A stretch of 64,000 nt of DNA from the NCBI GenBank assembly GCA_965247015.1, contig CBDFGG010000004.1:124001-188000 (forward strand), written 5' to 3'. Below, piece after piece: positions 25,665-35,307 of the stretch (positions are counted from its first letter, which is position 1; each line of letters starts with the position of its first letter). The stretch is from JAIXWP01 sp965247015 (GTDB taxonomy: Bacteria > Bacteroidota > Bacteroidia > Flavobacteriales_D > Sanyastnellaceae). A program made the position numbers and the translations under genes. Under the pieces are notes generated by a model that was not told the DNA's origin, did not search any database, and saw only the letters and a list, made by a program, of their open reading frames with translations.

Positions 25665-28600
25665 TATCCAATAAATCCAATTTACTTGAGCTTTTTCCCT
25701 TCTCACTAATCCTTGATGAGAATCTGAATATTACTGAAACAGGAAAAAGTTTACAAAAAATAATTTCATCTACCGATAAATTAAATTTTAAAGACTTATT
25801 TGAAATACAGCGACCATTTCTCGAGGATTTTAATTTCGACAAGATTTTGGACCTCCAAGAGGAGGTTTTCTTTGCGAAGCATAAAAAAAGTGAACTAAAT
25901 TTTCGAGGAAAATTTAAAGTACTCACCTCGCGAAAAGAGGTTGTCTTCATCGCAAGTATTTTAGTCAGAGATATCGAACAGCTTAAACCGTTTAAAATCA
26001 CCTTTGCTGATTTTCCATTCCATGACCCCACATTTGATTATTTACATGTAATAAAACAATCTGAAGTTCATGGAATAGAGCTACGAGAATTGGTCAATGT
26101 TTTGGATCAACAAGCTGCAATTATAAAAAAATCAAATGAAGATCTCAATTCTACAAAAAACCAACTAGAAAGCATTTTTGAAGAAATATCAGAAGTGATT
26201 TGGTCGATGACCCTCCCCGATCTTAAAATCCTTTTCATTTCATCATTTGTAGAAAAATTATTTGAAATCAACGTTCAAGATTGTATTAATGATGCGAATT
26301 GGTGGCAAAAATCAATTTTGCCAGAAGACAAGTTCATCATTACTCGGATTGAAGAAAATATTAGAGCCCGAGGACACTTCGATGTAAATTACAGAATTAA
26401 AACACCTTCAGGAAAGATTAAATGGGTCAGAAATAAAGGAAAAATTATTACTGACCAAAAAAACAAACCTGTCCGAATTGATGGAATAATTACCGACCGT
26501 ACAAAAGAAGTATTGGATCAAGAAGTTTTAGATCAAGAATTAAAACTTCAAGAAGCATTGACTGACATTGCCTCTACGTATATCAATTTGGATGTTGAAG
26601 AATTAGAAGAAACAATTCAGCTCTCTTTAAAGAAAATGGCCGAATTTTTTTCTGCGGATAGATCATACATCTACGAGTACAATTTCGATAATGCTACAGT
26701 CAGCAATACCTACGAATGGTGCTCCAAGGAAATAAGTCCCCAAATAGAGTTATGCCAAAATATAAAGATCTCGGACTATCATTTATGGCTTGAATATCAC
26801 CAACAGAATCAAGAACTTTATATAAATGATCTAGACGAAATCGACTATCAAAAATATCCTGATCTAAAGCTTTTCCTAGCAAATCAAGAAATCAAAAGCC
26901 TTATTGCTGTCCCAATGTTTGATGAAGGAAATCTCGTGGGATTTGTGGGATTTGATTCAATCAAAATTCATAAAAAATACAGTGGCAAAGAAATTAAACT
27001 GCTGTATTTATTTGCTAAAATGCTTGTGAAGATTAGAATTCGTCAGAATTGGGAAACCCAAATTAGGATTCAAGAAGAAAAGTACAGAAACATTATAGCG
27101 AACATGAATCTTGGTTTGCTAGAAGTGGACCTAGAAGATCATATCGTTTATGCCAATCAGACATTTTTTGAAATGTCTCAATATTCTCAAGAAGAACTGA
27201 TAGGAAATAAAGCTCTTGATTTATTTGGAGAAGGCGAGAATTCATCCATTTTAGAAAACAAGATGGAAAACCGAGTAAATAACATTTCCGACAGTTACGA
27301 GATTAGAATTAAAAACAAAAAAGGAGAAAATAAATGGTGGTTTATCAGTGGAGCCCCCAACTATAATGACAAAGGACAATTGATTGGCACTATTGGGATT
27401 CACCTGGACATTACTGAGAAAAAGCTATTAGAAGAAAAGTTTATTCAGGCGAAAACCTTTGCTGAGTCTGCTGCAAAAGCAAAAGAATTGTTTCTCGCAA
27501 ACATGAGCCATGAAATTAGAACACCTCTGAATGTCATCATCGGAATGATCCGACAATTAAGCAAAGAAAATCTAACAGAAAAACAGAAATTTTTCATCAA
27601 TCAATCAGAAAGTTCTGCCAAACATTTGCTTACAATCTTAAACAATATCTTAGACATTGCAAAAATAGAATCTGGGGATTTGTCTATTGTTCTTGAGCCA
27701 TTCAGTCCAAGTGCTCTTGCCTATAATATTCACTCAATTTTATTTTCACAAGCAAAAGAAAAAAATATTGAATTCCATCTAAATATTAGCAGTGAAATAA
27801 GACCCGTGCTGCTTGGAGACGAAGTAAGACTGAGACAAGTACTCATCAATTTAATTGGTAATGCTATTAAATTTACCGATAAAGGATCCGTTTCCTTGAG
27901 TCTTCAACTCGTGAATAACACCCCAAAATCACAAACGATCCTATTTGAAGTTGTGGATACAGGTGTTGGAATTTCGTCCGAATTTCTTAAAAAATTATTT
28001 GATAAATTCTCTCAAGAACAAAGTGCCACCAATAGACAATACGATGGAACTGGCCTAGGAATGGCCATTTCAAACGATTTGGTAAAATTGATGGGAGGTG
28101 AAATCAACGTGTCTAGTTTAAAAAACGAAGGCACAACGTGTAGCTTTGAATTGGAGTTCGATGTATCCGAGCTCTCGCTTCCCACCACAAAATTAGATAC
28201 GGTTAAGAAAGATTCATTCAAAGGAATGAAAGTACTTGTGGTAGAGGACAATGAAATGAACAGACTTATCGCATCGCAAAGTCTTGAATTTTTGGGAATG
28301 ATAATTTCTGAAGCTGAAAATGGGCTCGTTGCTGTTGAGAAAATTAAAAACGAAAATTTTGATTTAGTTCTCATGGACATCCAAATGCCTATTTTAGATG
28401 GTATTGAGGCAACAAAATTAATCCGAAATGAATTAAAAATTAAAACTCCCATCATCGCACTCACTGCCAACGCATTTAGACATGATATTGAGTTGTACTT
28501 GAGAGAAGGAATGGACGATTATATCACAAAGCCCTACAACGAAGAGGAATTCTTTAGAAAAATAAATTATTGTCTTACCAATAAATTGGCAAATAATGAC

Positions 28601-28975
28601 CCTGCAATAAACCGAGTCCATGAAGATGAAAACAATTCTAACTTACTTTACAGTACTGAACTTCTAGAAAAATTAAGTAGAGGAGACGCTTCCTTTGTCG
28701 CAAAAATGTTGAATATTTTTGTCAAAATTTCAGAAGAAAACATAGAACATTTGAAAAGTGCAGTAGAACAAAATGACATCCCTACACTAAAAGGTCTTGC
28801 GCACAAAATAAAATCTAGTATTGAACAGATGAGAATAATCTCAATTCAAGAAAAGATTAGTGAGATGGAAAAATTTGATGCCGAGGAAGGCAACATGGTG
28901 GAATTAAAGAGAAATACACATGAGGTTATTTCTACACTACAACATGTCATAAATCAAATAAAGTCTCAAAGTTAA
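25652..28975 (+). CDS. HNOBA-domain hybrid histidine kinase with receiver and HPt domains
   Basis: A 1107-residue multidomain kinase with no membrane span. Visible order: HNOBA-like (H-NOX-associated) domain at about 1-150, a short coiled coil, a PAS domain (about 165-285), a GAF domain (about 300-460), a second PAS (about 470-595), HisKA with MSHEIRTPLN (His620), HATPase with GNAIKF and GVGIS boxes, a receiver domain with phospho-acceptor Asp909 (LVLMDIQMP), and an HPt domain with His1051 (LAHKIKSS). Phosphate should pass from His620 to Asp909 to His1051 and on to an external regulator not found nearby. The overlap with the H-NOX gene suggests NO-loaded H-NOX alters kinase activity through the HNOBA domain. 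Confidence 0.9.
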   Translation: MERLISNKSNLLELFPFSLILDENLNITETGKSLQKIISSTDKLNFKDLFEIQRPFLEDFNFDKILDLQEEVFFAKHKKSELNFRGKFKVLTSRKEVVFIASILVRDIEQLKPFKITFADFPFHDPTFDYLHVIKQSEVHGIELRELVNVLDQQAAIIKKSNEDLNSTKNQLESIFEEISEVIWSMTLPDLKILFISSFVEKLFEINVQDCINDANWWQKSILPEDKFIITRIEENIRARGHFDVNYRIKTPSGKIKWVRNKGKIITDQKNKPVRIDGIITDRTKEVLDQEVLDQELKLQEALTDIASTYINLDVEELEETIQLSLKKMAEFFSADRSYIYEYNFDNATVSNTYEWCSKEISPQIELCQNIKISDYHLWLEYHQQNQELYINDLDEIDYQKYPDLKLFLANQEIKSLIAVPMFDEGNLVGFVGFDSIKIHKKYSGKEIKLLYLFAKMLVKIRIRQNWETQIRIQEEKYRNIIANMNLGLLEVDLEDHIVYANQTFFEMSQYSQEELIGNKALDLFGEGENSSILENKMENRVNNISDSYEIRIKNKKGENKWWFISGAPNYNDKGQLIGTIGIHLDITEKKLLEEKFIQAKTFAESAAKAKELFLANMSHEIRTPLNVIIGMIRQLSKENLTEKQKFFINQSESSAKHLLTILNNILDIAKIESGDLSIVLEPFSPSALAYNIHSILFSQAKEKNIEFHLNISSEIRPVLLGDEVRLRQVLINLIGNAIKFTDKGSVSLSLQLVNNTPKSQTILFEVVDTGVGISSEFLKKLFDKFSQEQSATNRQYDGTGLGMAISNDLVKLMGGEINVSSLKNEGTTCSFELEFDVSELSLPTTKLDTVKKDSFKGMKVLVVEDNEMNRLIASQSLEFLGMIISEAENGLVAVEKIKNENFDLVLMDIQMPILDGIEATKLIRNELKIKTPIIALTANAFRHDIELYLREGMDDYITKPYNEEEFFRKINYCLTNKLANNDPAINRVHEDENNSNLLYSTELLEKLSRGDASFVAKMLNIFVKISEENIEHLKSAVEQNDIPTLKGLAHKIKSSIEQMRIISIQEKISEMEKFDAEEGNMVELKRNTHEVISTLQHVINQIKSQS

Positions 28976-29010
28976 ATCTAGAGCAATTCAAAGAATCTTC
29001 GAAGAATGAA

Positions 29011-29034
29011 AAGGGCCGTCTTACGACGGCCCTT
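29011..29034. terminator. Bidirectional intrinsic terminator between kinase and DUF4402 genes
   Basis: Perfect 10-bp arms (AAGGGCCGTC and GACGGCCCTT) around TTAC. The T run lies on the minus-strand side, so it mainly ends the minus-strand DUF4402 transcript; the plus-strand kinase gene ends 35 bases before it. Confidence 0.8.
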
Positions 29035-29072
29035 AGCTAACCTAAATTCTTAAACTCAACCAACGAAATATC

Positions 29073-29582
29073 TTAGTTGTATGCAACGATTACATCGAAG
29101 CTTCCGCTGTAAAGACCAGCTGCTTGTTGTGCTGTTACATTCAATGTAGCACCTACTTCCAATGTAGCTTCTCCGTTTGCATCTAGAACTGAATCAGCTC
29201 CAAGGCTTGATACGAAGTTGTCTACAGTCATTTGGTTAGCACCGCCTTCTGTTTCGATCACGATAGAAGTTGGAACTTCGATAGTGAAAGATGCATCTGC
29301 CAAACCTGATACATCAAATGAAGCAGCGTTTGATACGTTACCAGCTTCAATCAAGGTTACACCACCTGTAGATGTACGTGACCCATCAACTCCGATTACT
29401 ACTGTACCTTCAGATGTTCCTGAAGCGATGTTACCGAAAGCTAGATCTGCTGTTTTAGCAATTTCCAAAGGCTGAACGATGTTTGCTGATGCTGTAGCTG
29501 TTGCTGTAGCTGTTGGGTTACCTTGAGCGAAAGCACCTGCTGTGATTACTAGGGCTACTGAAAGAACGAAAAACTTTTTCAT
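29073..29582 (-). CDS. DUF4402 secreted protein, copy 1 (putative major pilin-like subunit)
   Basis: A 169-residue exported protein: signal peptide (MKKFFVLSVALVITAGAFAQ), a short Thr/Ala repeat (TATATATASA), then a DUF4402 domain starting NIVQPLEIAKTADLAFGNI and ending GLYSGSFDVIVAYN. It is predicted all-beta with the conserved final Gly-x-Tyr-x-Gly segment. Protein sequence is identical to the copy at 35308-35817. It lies directly downstream of an usher/chaperone operon on the same strand, so a role as the polymerised or surface-displayed subunit is inferred. Its long conserved upstream region suggests separate regulation from the usher gene. DUF4402 has no firmly established function. Confidence 0.85.
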   Translation of the reverse strand: MKKFFVLSVALVITAGAFAQGNPTATATATASANIVQPLEIAKTADLAFGNIASGTSEGTVVIGVDGSRTSTGGVTLIEAGNVSNAASFDVSGLADASFTIEVPTSIVIETEGGANQMTVDNFVSSLGADSVLDANGEATLEVGATLNVTAQQAAGLYSGSFDVIVAYN

Positions 29583-29770
29583 GATGTGTGTGAATTAAAT
29601 TATTTAATAAAAAAAATTGTTTGTTTGATTAACCTATTGCCAACTGGTGTGCCAAAGCAACCACCAATTCGCTACAACCCTTGTCAATCAAGCAAAACAC
29701 ACAAATCACATCTACGCGTGCCAAGTTCATTTTGTCCCTCTGTGGGACAAATTTTCCCAAAATCAAACGA
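29583..29770 (-). promoter_or_regulatory. Conserved upstream region of DUF4402 copy 1 with palindrome and sigma-54-like site
   Basis: Minus-strand reading: a perfect 8-bp-arm palindrome TTTGTCCC-N5-GGGACAAA (29731-29751), then TTGGCA-type elements three times, the middle one forming TGGCACACCAGTTGG (29640-29654). That matches a -24/-12 sigma-54 promoter in spacing but reads GG instead of GC at -12. The ATG follows about 58 bases later. The palindrome would be the enhancer site. All parts recur upstream of copies 2 and 3. Confidence 0.45.
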
Positions 29771-29771
29771 A

Positions 29772-32357
29772 TTAATCTTTCGATTGGATAATAAAATCTA
29801 TATCTTGAATGTAGTCTCCATTGATTGATGGAGCTATTGTAATTTCTCGAATTTCACTCGTAGCAAAGCCGGCTCGATTCATCGCTTCTTCATCCAATGA
29901 AACCGTGTACGTTCCTGGTTTAAGTTCCGCATAGTTGAAAAATCCATTACTATCAGTAACAATTCGCGCAACGAAACTACCTGCGCTATCCGTGATTATT
30001 ACTGGAATTCTAGATGCAGGCTCCTCCATTTGCTTATTGTTGATCCGCATCACTTGTCCTTCCACCTCTCCCATCGGTAAAACTGGAATATAAACTCTCT
30101 TCACACTATTGGGATCAGCATAAACACCAATGGTAGTGTATGGCAACCTCCATGAAATTTGTTGTAATCCCGATTCTGAAATACTTAATAAATGTCTTGT
30201 GTAGGGTTCAAGAGCCACAAAACGATACATACTATCGTTGTCAACTAATGCCTCTACCCCACGACTCATTTTAATCGATACACCCTTTACAATTGGCTCA
30301 TCATCTTCTTTAAGATTATTGTGATTGACATCCAAATAAAGCATGGCATCCACTGCTCCGCGTCCCATAGTTGAGCGCGTATTTGTTTGAAATCTATTTG
30401 GAGCCCTACCTGAAAGTGTACTACCACTGAAATTTTGACTGCCATTCCAAACGTCATCTCGATAATTTGTTTCTGCAGACACTCCCATCCAGCCTAAATC
30501 AAAGAAGATATTAATTCCGAAATTCGCGCTGCGCAAATTCTCGAGTCCCCCGGCATTGAAGTTAACGACCACTCTTGACTTGAATCTTTTTTGAATGAGT
30601 ATGCGCACATTTGAAAAATCTCCATCATTCATAGTGTACTGCGTTCCAGCTTGCACGAGCCACTGCCTCGGAAGTTGCAATGATGTATTCAAAGCAGTGT
30701 ACATTAGTTCTAGATTATTGAGATTTCCACCATAGGTCAAACCAGCATTTAGCCGCTTGTAAAATGTCGAACTAGTCACTTCCACAAAACGATTGGTACT
30801 TGTTGGCAACTCTACTTGACGCAATTGTCCGCGCGAAAGCCATCTAGATTTCCCAATACTAAATGGAAAATTGAAGCTTGAAGTAAACTCCCGAATATTG
30901 CTATTTAATTCAGCATCCTGATTTCCTTTATACCATTTTCCTTTACCTTCCAAAAACAGTCCTTTTGGACTTCTCCAAATCATAGCAGAGGAATGATAGG
31001 CATCAGAGACAAATTGATAATTCAAGAGAAGACCATCACTCAATACCATTGAAGCAGCAGCAAAGGGCATACTTCGATTGATTGTATTGCGCTCAAAATA
31101 CTCATGCCCTGCAAAAAGCGTAACCCTTCGATTTAGTCCGTATGCCAACCGAGCGTAGGTAAATTTATTATTAATACTATCAGTCGTAAAGCCGCTAAAA
31201 ACCTGATATTCCAACTTTCCTTGAGGAACAAACACGAAAGGAATTACAATGGACTGTTCTTCGATTTCCTCTTCGCCCCACGGCCCATAATACCGAATTT
31301 GTATTTCTGTATTTCCATACATGAGCGGTATTTCTATTTGTACATCACCATTGGCATCAGCAGTGGCATAACCCACAAGAACATTGTTTACGAATACCTC
31401 AACTTCCCAACCAGGTTGAGTAGTTCTATGAAGCATCATCGTTCCATAACTTGATCGGAAACTAATTGGGGTATTTGAAATACCAACTCCTAAGAGCGAA
31501 GCTGTGACTTGAGAATTAAGCGGAACGCCTATAAATCCCACATTCACTTGACGAATAAAAGAGGATTCATTACTTACATATCTCCATCGAAAACTTTGAT
31601 TTTTCAATTGAGGTTTCGTTTCTGAGTTAATCGAAGACCTCATCACAAACTCACCACCGAACAACTCCATGCCAAGAGCGCCTCGAAATTGAACCGAAGC
31701 ATCAGAAACAGAACTTTGAGCAAAACGCAAATTCCAATCGAGCACAGCGCCTCTGTATAGATGAAATTCCCGTTGAATGGTGGAGTCAATTTGAACTTCC
31801 CCTTTCAAACTTTTCAGATTCTCACGCAGCTTTTGTTGTTTTAGAATTTTCACTACTGGAAGCTCCGAATCAGATTGCAATCGAACAACCAGCGATCGAA
31901 AATCCAAATTCATACTAAACCCAAATAGTTCATTATAAATTTTTGCTGAAATAAATACATCATCAAAAGAGATAAGATAATCTGCAGGACCGATATCGAT
32001 TAATTTGTCCTGATAAACTAGTTTGTTGGTGCTAAAATTTAATTTGAACGATTTTCCCTTGTCAGCCACATAACCTGAAATAGAGTCCAGTTGAGGCGAA
32101 GCTTCTGTAAATATGCTTAGAACCTGAAATAGTTTAATACAAGGAAGGTATAACTGATTCTCGGCATATATCGCGTCTATTTCGTAATAGCCTAAATTTT
32201 CTACACTGAGATAAACGAAAAGCTCATCATATTCCTCTGGAAATTTTGATGCCTCTGCTTGTCCTCTGACAGACAAAGTAGACATACCCAAAAAGCAGAA
32301 TCCTAAAAAAGCGATTTTTACAATGGATTGAATGCTCTTGAGCGTCTCGCTTTTCAT
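29772..32357 (-). CDS. Fimbrial usher-like outer-membrane protein
   Basis: An 861-residue exported protein resembling chaperone-usher outer-membrane ushers. It has a signal (to about residue 32), an N-terminal periplasmic domain, a long beta-barrel-like middle with a plug-like segment (GWEVEVFVNNVLVGYATADANGDVQIEIPLMYGNTEIQIRYYG region, about 310-350), and a C-terminal carboxypeptidase-regulatory-like fold (GEVEGQVMRI, GFFNYAELKPGTYTVSLDEEA). An usher would receive subunit-chaperone complexes and export them. The preceding genes on the strand encode a PapD-like chaperone and a DUF4402 protein, which supports this. Similarity to classical proteobacterial ushers is weak, so another surface-assembly porin is possible. 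Confidence 0.7.
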   Translation of the reverse strand: MKSETLKSIQSIVKIAFLGFCFLGMSTLSVRGQAEASKFPEEYDELFVYLSVENLGYYEIDAIYAENQLYLPCIKLFQVLSIFTEASPQLDSISGYVADKGKSFKLNFSTNKLVYQDKLIDIGPADYLISFDDVFISAKIYNELFGFSMNLDFRSLVVRLQSDSELPVVKILKQQKLRENLKSLKGEVQIDSTIQREFHLYRGAVLDWNLRFAQSSVSDASVQFRGALGMELFGGEFVMRSSINSETKPQLKNQSFRWRYVSNESSFIRQVNVGFIGVPLNSQVTASLLGVGISNTPISFRSSYGTMMLHRTTQPGWEVEVFVNNVLVGYATADANGDVQIEIPLMYGNTEIQIRYYGPWGEEEIEEQSIVIPFVFVPQGKLEYQVFSGFTTDSINNKFTYARLAYGLNRRVTLFAGHEYFERNTINRSMPFAAASMVLSDGLLLNYQFVSDAYHSSAMIWRSPKGLFLEGKGKWYKGNQDAELNSNIREFTSSFNFPFSIGKSRWLSRGQLRQVELPTSTNRFVEVTSSTFYKRLNAGLTYGGNLNNLELMYTALNTSLQLPRQWLVQAGTQYTMNDGDFSNVRILIQKRFKSRVVVNFNAGGLENLRSANFGINIFFDLGWMGVSAETNYRDDVWNGSQNFSGSTLSGRAPNRFQTNTRSTMGRGAVDAMLYLDVNHNNLKEDDEPIVKGVSIKMSRGVEALVDNDSMYRFVALEPYTRHLLSISESGLQQISWRLPYTTIGVYADPNSVKRVYIPVLPMGEVEGQVMRINNKQMEEPASRIPVIITDSAGSFVARIVTDSNGFFNYAELKPGTYTVSLDEEAMNRAGFATSEIREITIAPSINGDYIQDIDFIIQSKD

Positions 32358-32375
32358 GATTCATGAAATGATAAA

Positions 32376-32942
32376 TTATTCTATAATCCAATTCAATTGA
32401 AAATTCCCATTATAGTTTCCGGGCGCCGCAACCTGGCCAGGCTCTATTTCAAGGCAAACACCCACGGCAACCGTGAAACCCTGTTTTGCATTCGCTGGAG
32501 TAGCTAATGGAAAAGTTGGATCAGTAGATATAATTTCCGATATTAATACTTGCCCGTTTTCACCTTCAAGGGAGAAATACGAATTTTTAAAAAGCTGTAA
32601 CATCATGTAAGGTTCACAACGAATTTCGAATAAAGCTGGGGCAACGGATCCCTGTGAAGTCAAGAGAATAACATCTCCTTCTGCGATCCTCGTTCCATCT
32701 TCGTTTACGATGATTTTTCCACCGCCATTTCCGCAATAAAAACTTCCAAAAGAAGGACTGCGCAGTGTAATAACCTCCAAAGTGCTTAATGGAGCGGATT
32801 CTAAAAGATCTCCGATTCCGTCATGCTTCAACCTTTGGTCCTCACTCGAATCAAAAACAACCATGTTCTTTTGTGAAAACATGGTATACGACAGTAAAAG
32901 ACAAAACAATAGTACATGTATTGCTATCGAAATACTGCGCAT
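32376..32942 (-). CDS. DUF4402-like secreted protein (putative minor subunit)
   Basis: A 188-residue exported protein with a signal peptide (to about residue 23, TMFSQ). Its C-terminal half resembles the DUF4402 fold: a GKIIVNEDGTRIAEGDVILL strand pair and a PGNYNGNFQLNWIIE ending that parallels the GLYSGSFDVIVAYN ending of the three DUF4402 copies. Unlike them it has two or more Cys residues (FYCGNG, IRCEPY, VGVCLE). It sits between chaperone and usher genes with short gaps (7 and 18 bases), so it may be a tip or minor subunit. Assignment rests on pattern and context. Confidence 0.62.
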   Translation of the reverse strand: MRSISIAIHVLLFCLLLSYTMFSQKNMVVFDSSEDQRLKHDGIGDLLESAPLSTLEVITLRSPSFGSFYCGNGGGKIIVNEDGTRIAEGDVILLTSQGSVAPALFEIRCEPYMMLQLFKNSYFSLEGENGQVLISEIISTDPTFPLATPANAKQGFTVAVGVCLEIEPGQVAAPGNYNGNFQLNWIIE

Positions 32943-32949
32943 TTCAAAT

Positions 32950-33753
32950 CTAGTTTAATTCAATTTCGACCTCAGCCAAAATTTGTCTTTTACTATTTAT
33001 TGTGGCAGAATAAACCACCTTCAATTTACCGTTTGCAGGAACACTCAAAGATCTATTGAAGGGTACTTGTAGTTTTCGTCCAACTAAAGGAGTATACACA
33101 GCCACCCCTCTCATAAGACCGACCACATTTTCTTTTCCCAAATCATCTATGTGAATGAGCTCAACATCTCCATAAACGGAATGGATGCCGCTTCGATTCA
33201 ATGTTAGATTAACAGAAGGTTTATCTCCGCGGACAAGGCTTACATCTGAAAAATCCGTTTTCGTATCGGAAGCTCCAACACGAACAATAACCGGAATGGT
33301 GATACCATAAATTGGGATGAGTTGAATTCCTAGGCCTTCAGCACCTTCAGCTTCAAAACCTATAGCTTCTTGTTCTCCAGCAGAACGAAAATATAAATGC
33401 GAACGATACTCTCCGGGAGCGGCATCAGCTGGCATTCTCGCTTGCAAACGCACTATTTGTGCCTCATTAGGCGCTAGGACTACCGCTTTTGGAAATACTT
33501 TTATAAAACGATCAGCAAAGAATTGTCCTTCTTCAGGAGATTGAATCTGTTGCAATTGACCATCTTCATTCATTTTATATTGCAAAAAACTAATGGTGTA
33601 TCGCGCTGTATCTTTGCCTGTATTGGCAACAGACAACTCCTCAATTGTTTTTCCATTTTCTAAAACAACTCGAAAAGGTGTAATTAAAATATCACTTTGA
33701 GCGTTTGCAAAAAACGGCAAGATGGCCAACGCCTGTATTATTAAATTCTTCAT
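32950..33753 (-). CDS. PapD-like periplasmic pilus chaperone
   Basis: A 267-residue exported protein: signal peptide MKNLIIQALAILPFFANAQ, then an immunoglobulin-like PapD domain (ILITPFRVVLENGKTIEELSVANTGKDTARYTISF) and the proline/basic region VVLAPNEAQIVRLQARMP typical of the subunit-binding strand, then a second beta domain to the C-terminus. Such chaperones hold pilin subunits in the periplasm by donating a strand and deliver them to the usher. It follows the NtrC-type regulator after 17 bases and precedes the DUF4402-like and usher genes, so it is the second gene of a four-gene operon. Confidence 0.8.
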   Translation of the reverse strand: MKNLIIQALAILPFFANAQSDILITPFRVVLENGKTIEELSVANTGKDTARYTISFLQYKMNEDGQLQQIQSPEEGQFFADRFIKVFPKAVVLAPNEAQIVRLQARMPADAAPGEYRSHLYFRSAGEQEAIGFEAEGAEGLGIQLIPIYGITIPVIVRVGASDTKTDFSDVSLVRGDKPSVNLTLNRSGIHSVYGDVELIHIDDLGKENVVGLMRGVAVYTPLVGRKLQVPFNRSLSVPANGKLKVVYSATINSKRQILAEVEIELN

Positions 33754-33770
33754 AAATTAATTGTATAAGA

Positions 33771-35162
33771 TTAGTTCTCGATTTGGAGTGTCTGGAAATC
33801 TTCCCTGTTATCTATTTCAGATAACTCTTTATCCCCCAACATGCGATAAATTGTACTTTTTCCGATGCCCAATTTTTCGGCAACTAGTCGTACATTGTTA
33901 TTAAATCGTTTTAGATAATGCTTTATGATTTCTTCGTTATAATCTTTGAGCGTTAGTTCTTTGCTCAGAATAGCTTCAAAGAAATTACCTTGTCTTATTT
34001 GAATATCATCCACCAGAATTTGATCATGGTCACTAAGCACCACCGCTAGTTCAATGATAGATTTCAACTCACGGATATTTCCAGGAAAGGAATGTGCAAG
34101 CAGCTTACTCATTGCATCAGAATTAATTTTCTTCAGTCCAAGATTATTCTTCTTACAAAATTCGGCAACAAAATGCTGCGATAGGATAGCAATGTCATTT
34201 CCACGATCGCGCAACGGGGGCAACTCAATTGAAATCCCGAGTAATCTGTAGAATAAATCTTCCCTGAAATTTCCTTTGCTTACCTCAGCATGTAAATTCT
34301 TGTGGGTAGCAATGACTACACGTACATCCAAATTGATCACCTGATTACCTCCTACGCGTGTGACTTGTTGTTCTTGCAATACACGCAATAATTTCGCTTG
34401 CAGCGCTAAGTCCATTTCACCTATCTCATCCAAAAAAATGGTTCCTCCATGGGCCTCTTCAAATTTCCCAATACGCTTTTCATTGGCTCCTGTAAACGAA
34501 CCCTTTTCATGTCCAAATAATTCTGACTCGACAAGCTCCTTTGGAATAGCAGCCATATTAACCGCTACAAAAGGTTTAGCTTTTCTAGCAGAATTAAAAT
34601 GAATCATCTTTGCCAAAACTTCTTTTCCTGTGCCCGTTTCGCCAGTAATAGAAACGACTATCGAAGATTGACAAGCCTTCTCAACAAACGGATATATCTT
34701 ATATAAAGCTTTGCTTTGACCAATAAACGAAGCAGAAAAATCATATTTTTTCTCTACTTCATTTTGAAGCCGAACTACCTGACTCTTTAGTGAACCCTGA
34801 TTTCTTACACGAATAGAAATGGCCCAAAGACGGTCCTTCATTTTTTCATCTTTCACCACGTAATCAAAAGCTCCATCTTTTAATAGTTCTATGGCTGTGG
34901 TAATATCATCCTGCCCAGAAACTATAACAACAGCAAGTTCTGGAATTTTCTCTTGAATTTTCTTCAGAATGACACCACCATTTTCCCCATTCAAATTATA
35001 ATCAAGAAAAACTAAATCGGGACCCTTGATCAAAGAGTTCAATAGATCTTTACCCTTTGAAAAGATGGTAACCTCATTGTCCGGGTTGAGTTCTAAGTGA
35101 TACTTAAGAAGCTCTGCAGTGAAAGGATCGTCCTCCACTACAAATATTTTCAGAATATTCAT
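33771..35162 (-). CDS. Sigma-54-dependent response regulator (NtrC family)
   Basis: A 463-residue regulator with three domains. Receiver domain (1-120) has acidic Glu10/Asp11/Asp12 and phospho-acceptor Asp54 (VFLDYNL). The AAA+ domain (about 145-385) has Walker A GETGTGKE, the sigma-54 contact loop as GSFTGA, and Walker B-like GGTIFLDEIGEM. A Fis-type helix-turn-helix follows at about 415-450 (VRLVAEKLGIGKSTIYRML). It should activate sigma-54 promoters from upstream palindromic sites when phosphorylated. It is first in the chaperone-usher operon, making that locus and the flanking DUF4402 genes its likely targets. No partner histidine kinase is adjacent. Confidence 0.9.
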   Translation of the reverse strand: MNILKIFVVEDDPFTAELLKYHLELNPDNEVTIFSKGKDLLNSLIKGPDLVFLDYNLNGENGGVILKKIQEKIPELAVVIVSGQDDITTAIELLKDGAFDYVVKDEKMKDRLWAISIRVRNQGSLKSQVVRLQNEVEKKYDFSASFIGQSKALYKIYPFVEKACQSSIVVSITGETGTGKEVLAKMIHFNSARKAKPFVAVNMAAIPKELVESELFGHEKGSFTGANEKRIGKFEEAHGGTIFLDEIGEMDLALQAKLLRVLQEQQVTRVGGNQVINLDVRVVIATHKNLHAEVSKGNFREDLFYRLLGISIELPPLRDRGNDIAILSQHFVAEFCKKNNLGLKKINSDAMSKLLAHSFPGNIRELKSIIELAVVLSDHDQILVDDIQIRQGNFFEAILSKELTLKDYNEEIIKHYLKRFNNNVRLVAEKLGIGKSTIYRMLGDKELSEIDNREDFQTLQIEN

Positions 35163-35256
35163 ATAGCACAGCGATAATTAGTTTTTCTATCAAACGATTC
35201 TTGAGTAGAATTAGTTTCAAGAAAAGTAAACATTTGTAAACCTGACAGTTACACAT

Positions 35257-35288
35257 AATTCAAAAAGGGCTGACGCCCTTTTTGAATT
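35257..35288. terminator. Bidirectional intrinsic terminator
   Basis: Perfect 14-bp arms (AATTCAAAAAGGGC and GCCCTTTTTGAATT) around TGAC. The A and T runs inside the arms allow termination in both directions. It ends the transcript of DUF4402 copy 2 and shields the regulator operon from read-through. Confidence 0.85.
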
Positions 35289-35307
35289 AGTCTTTTCTAA
35301 GAATATC

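Noticed and set aside
29700..29730. TGGCACGCGTAGATG as an alternative sigma-54 promoter upstream of the DUF4402 genes
   Set aside because: It has a good -24 half but no GC at the -12 position, so the site 60 bases closer to the gene is preferred.
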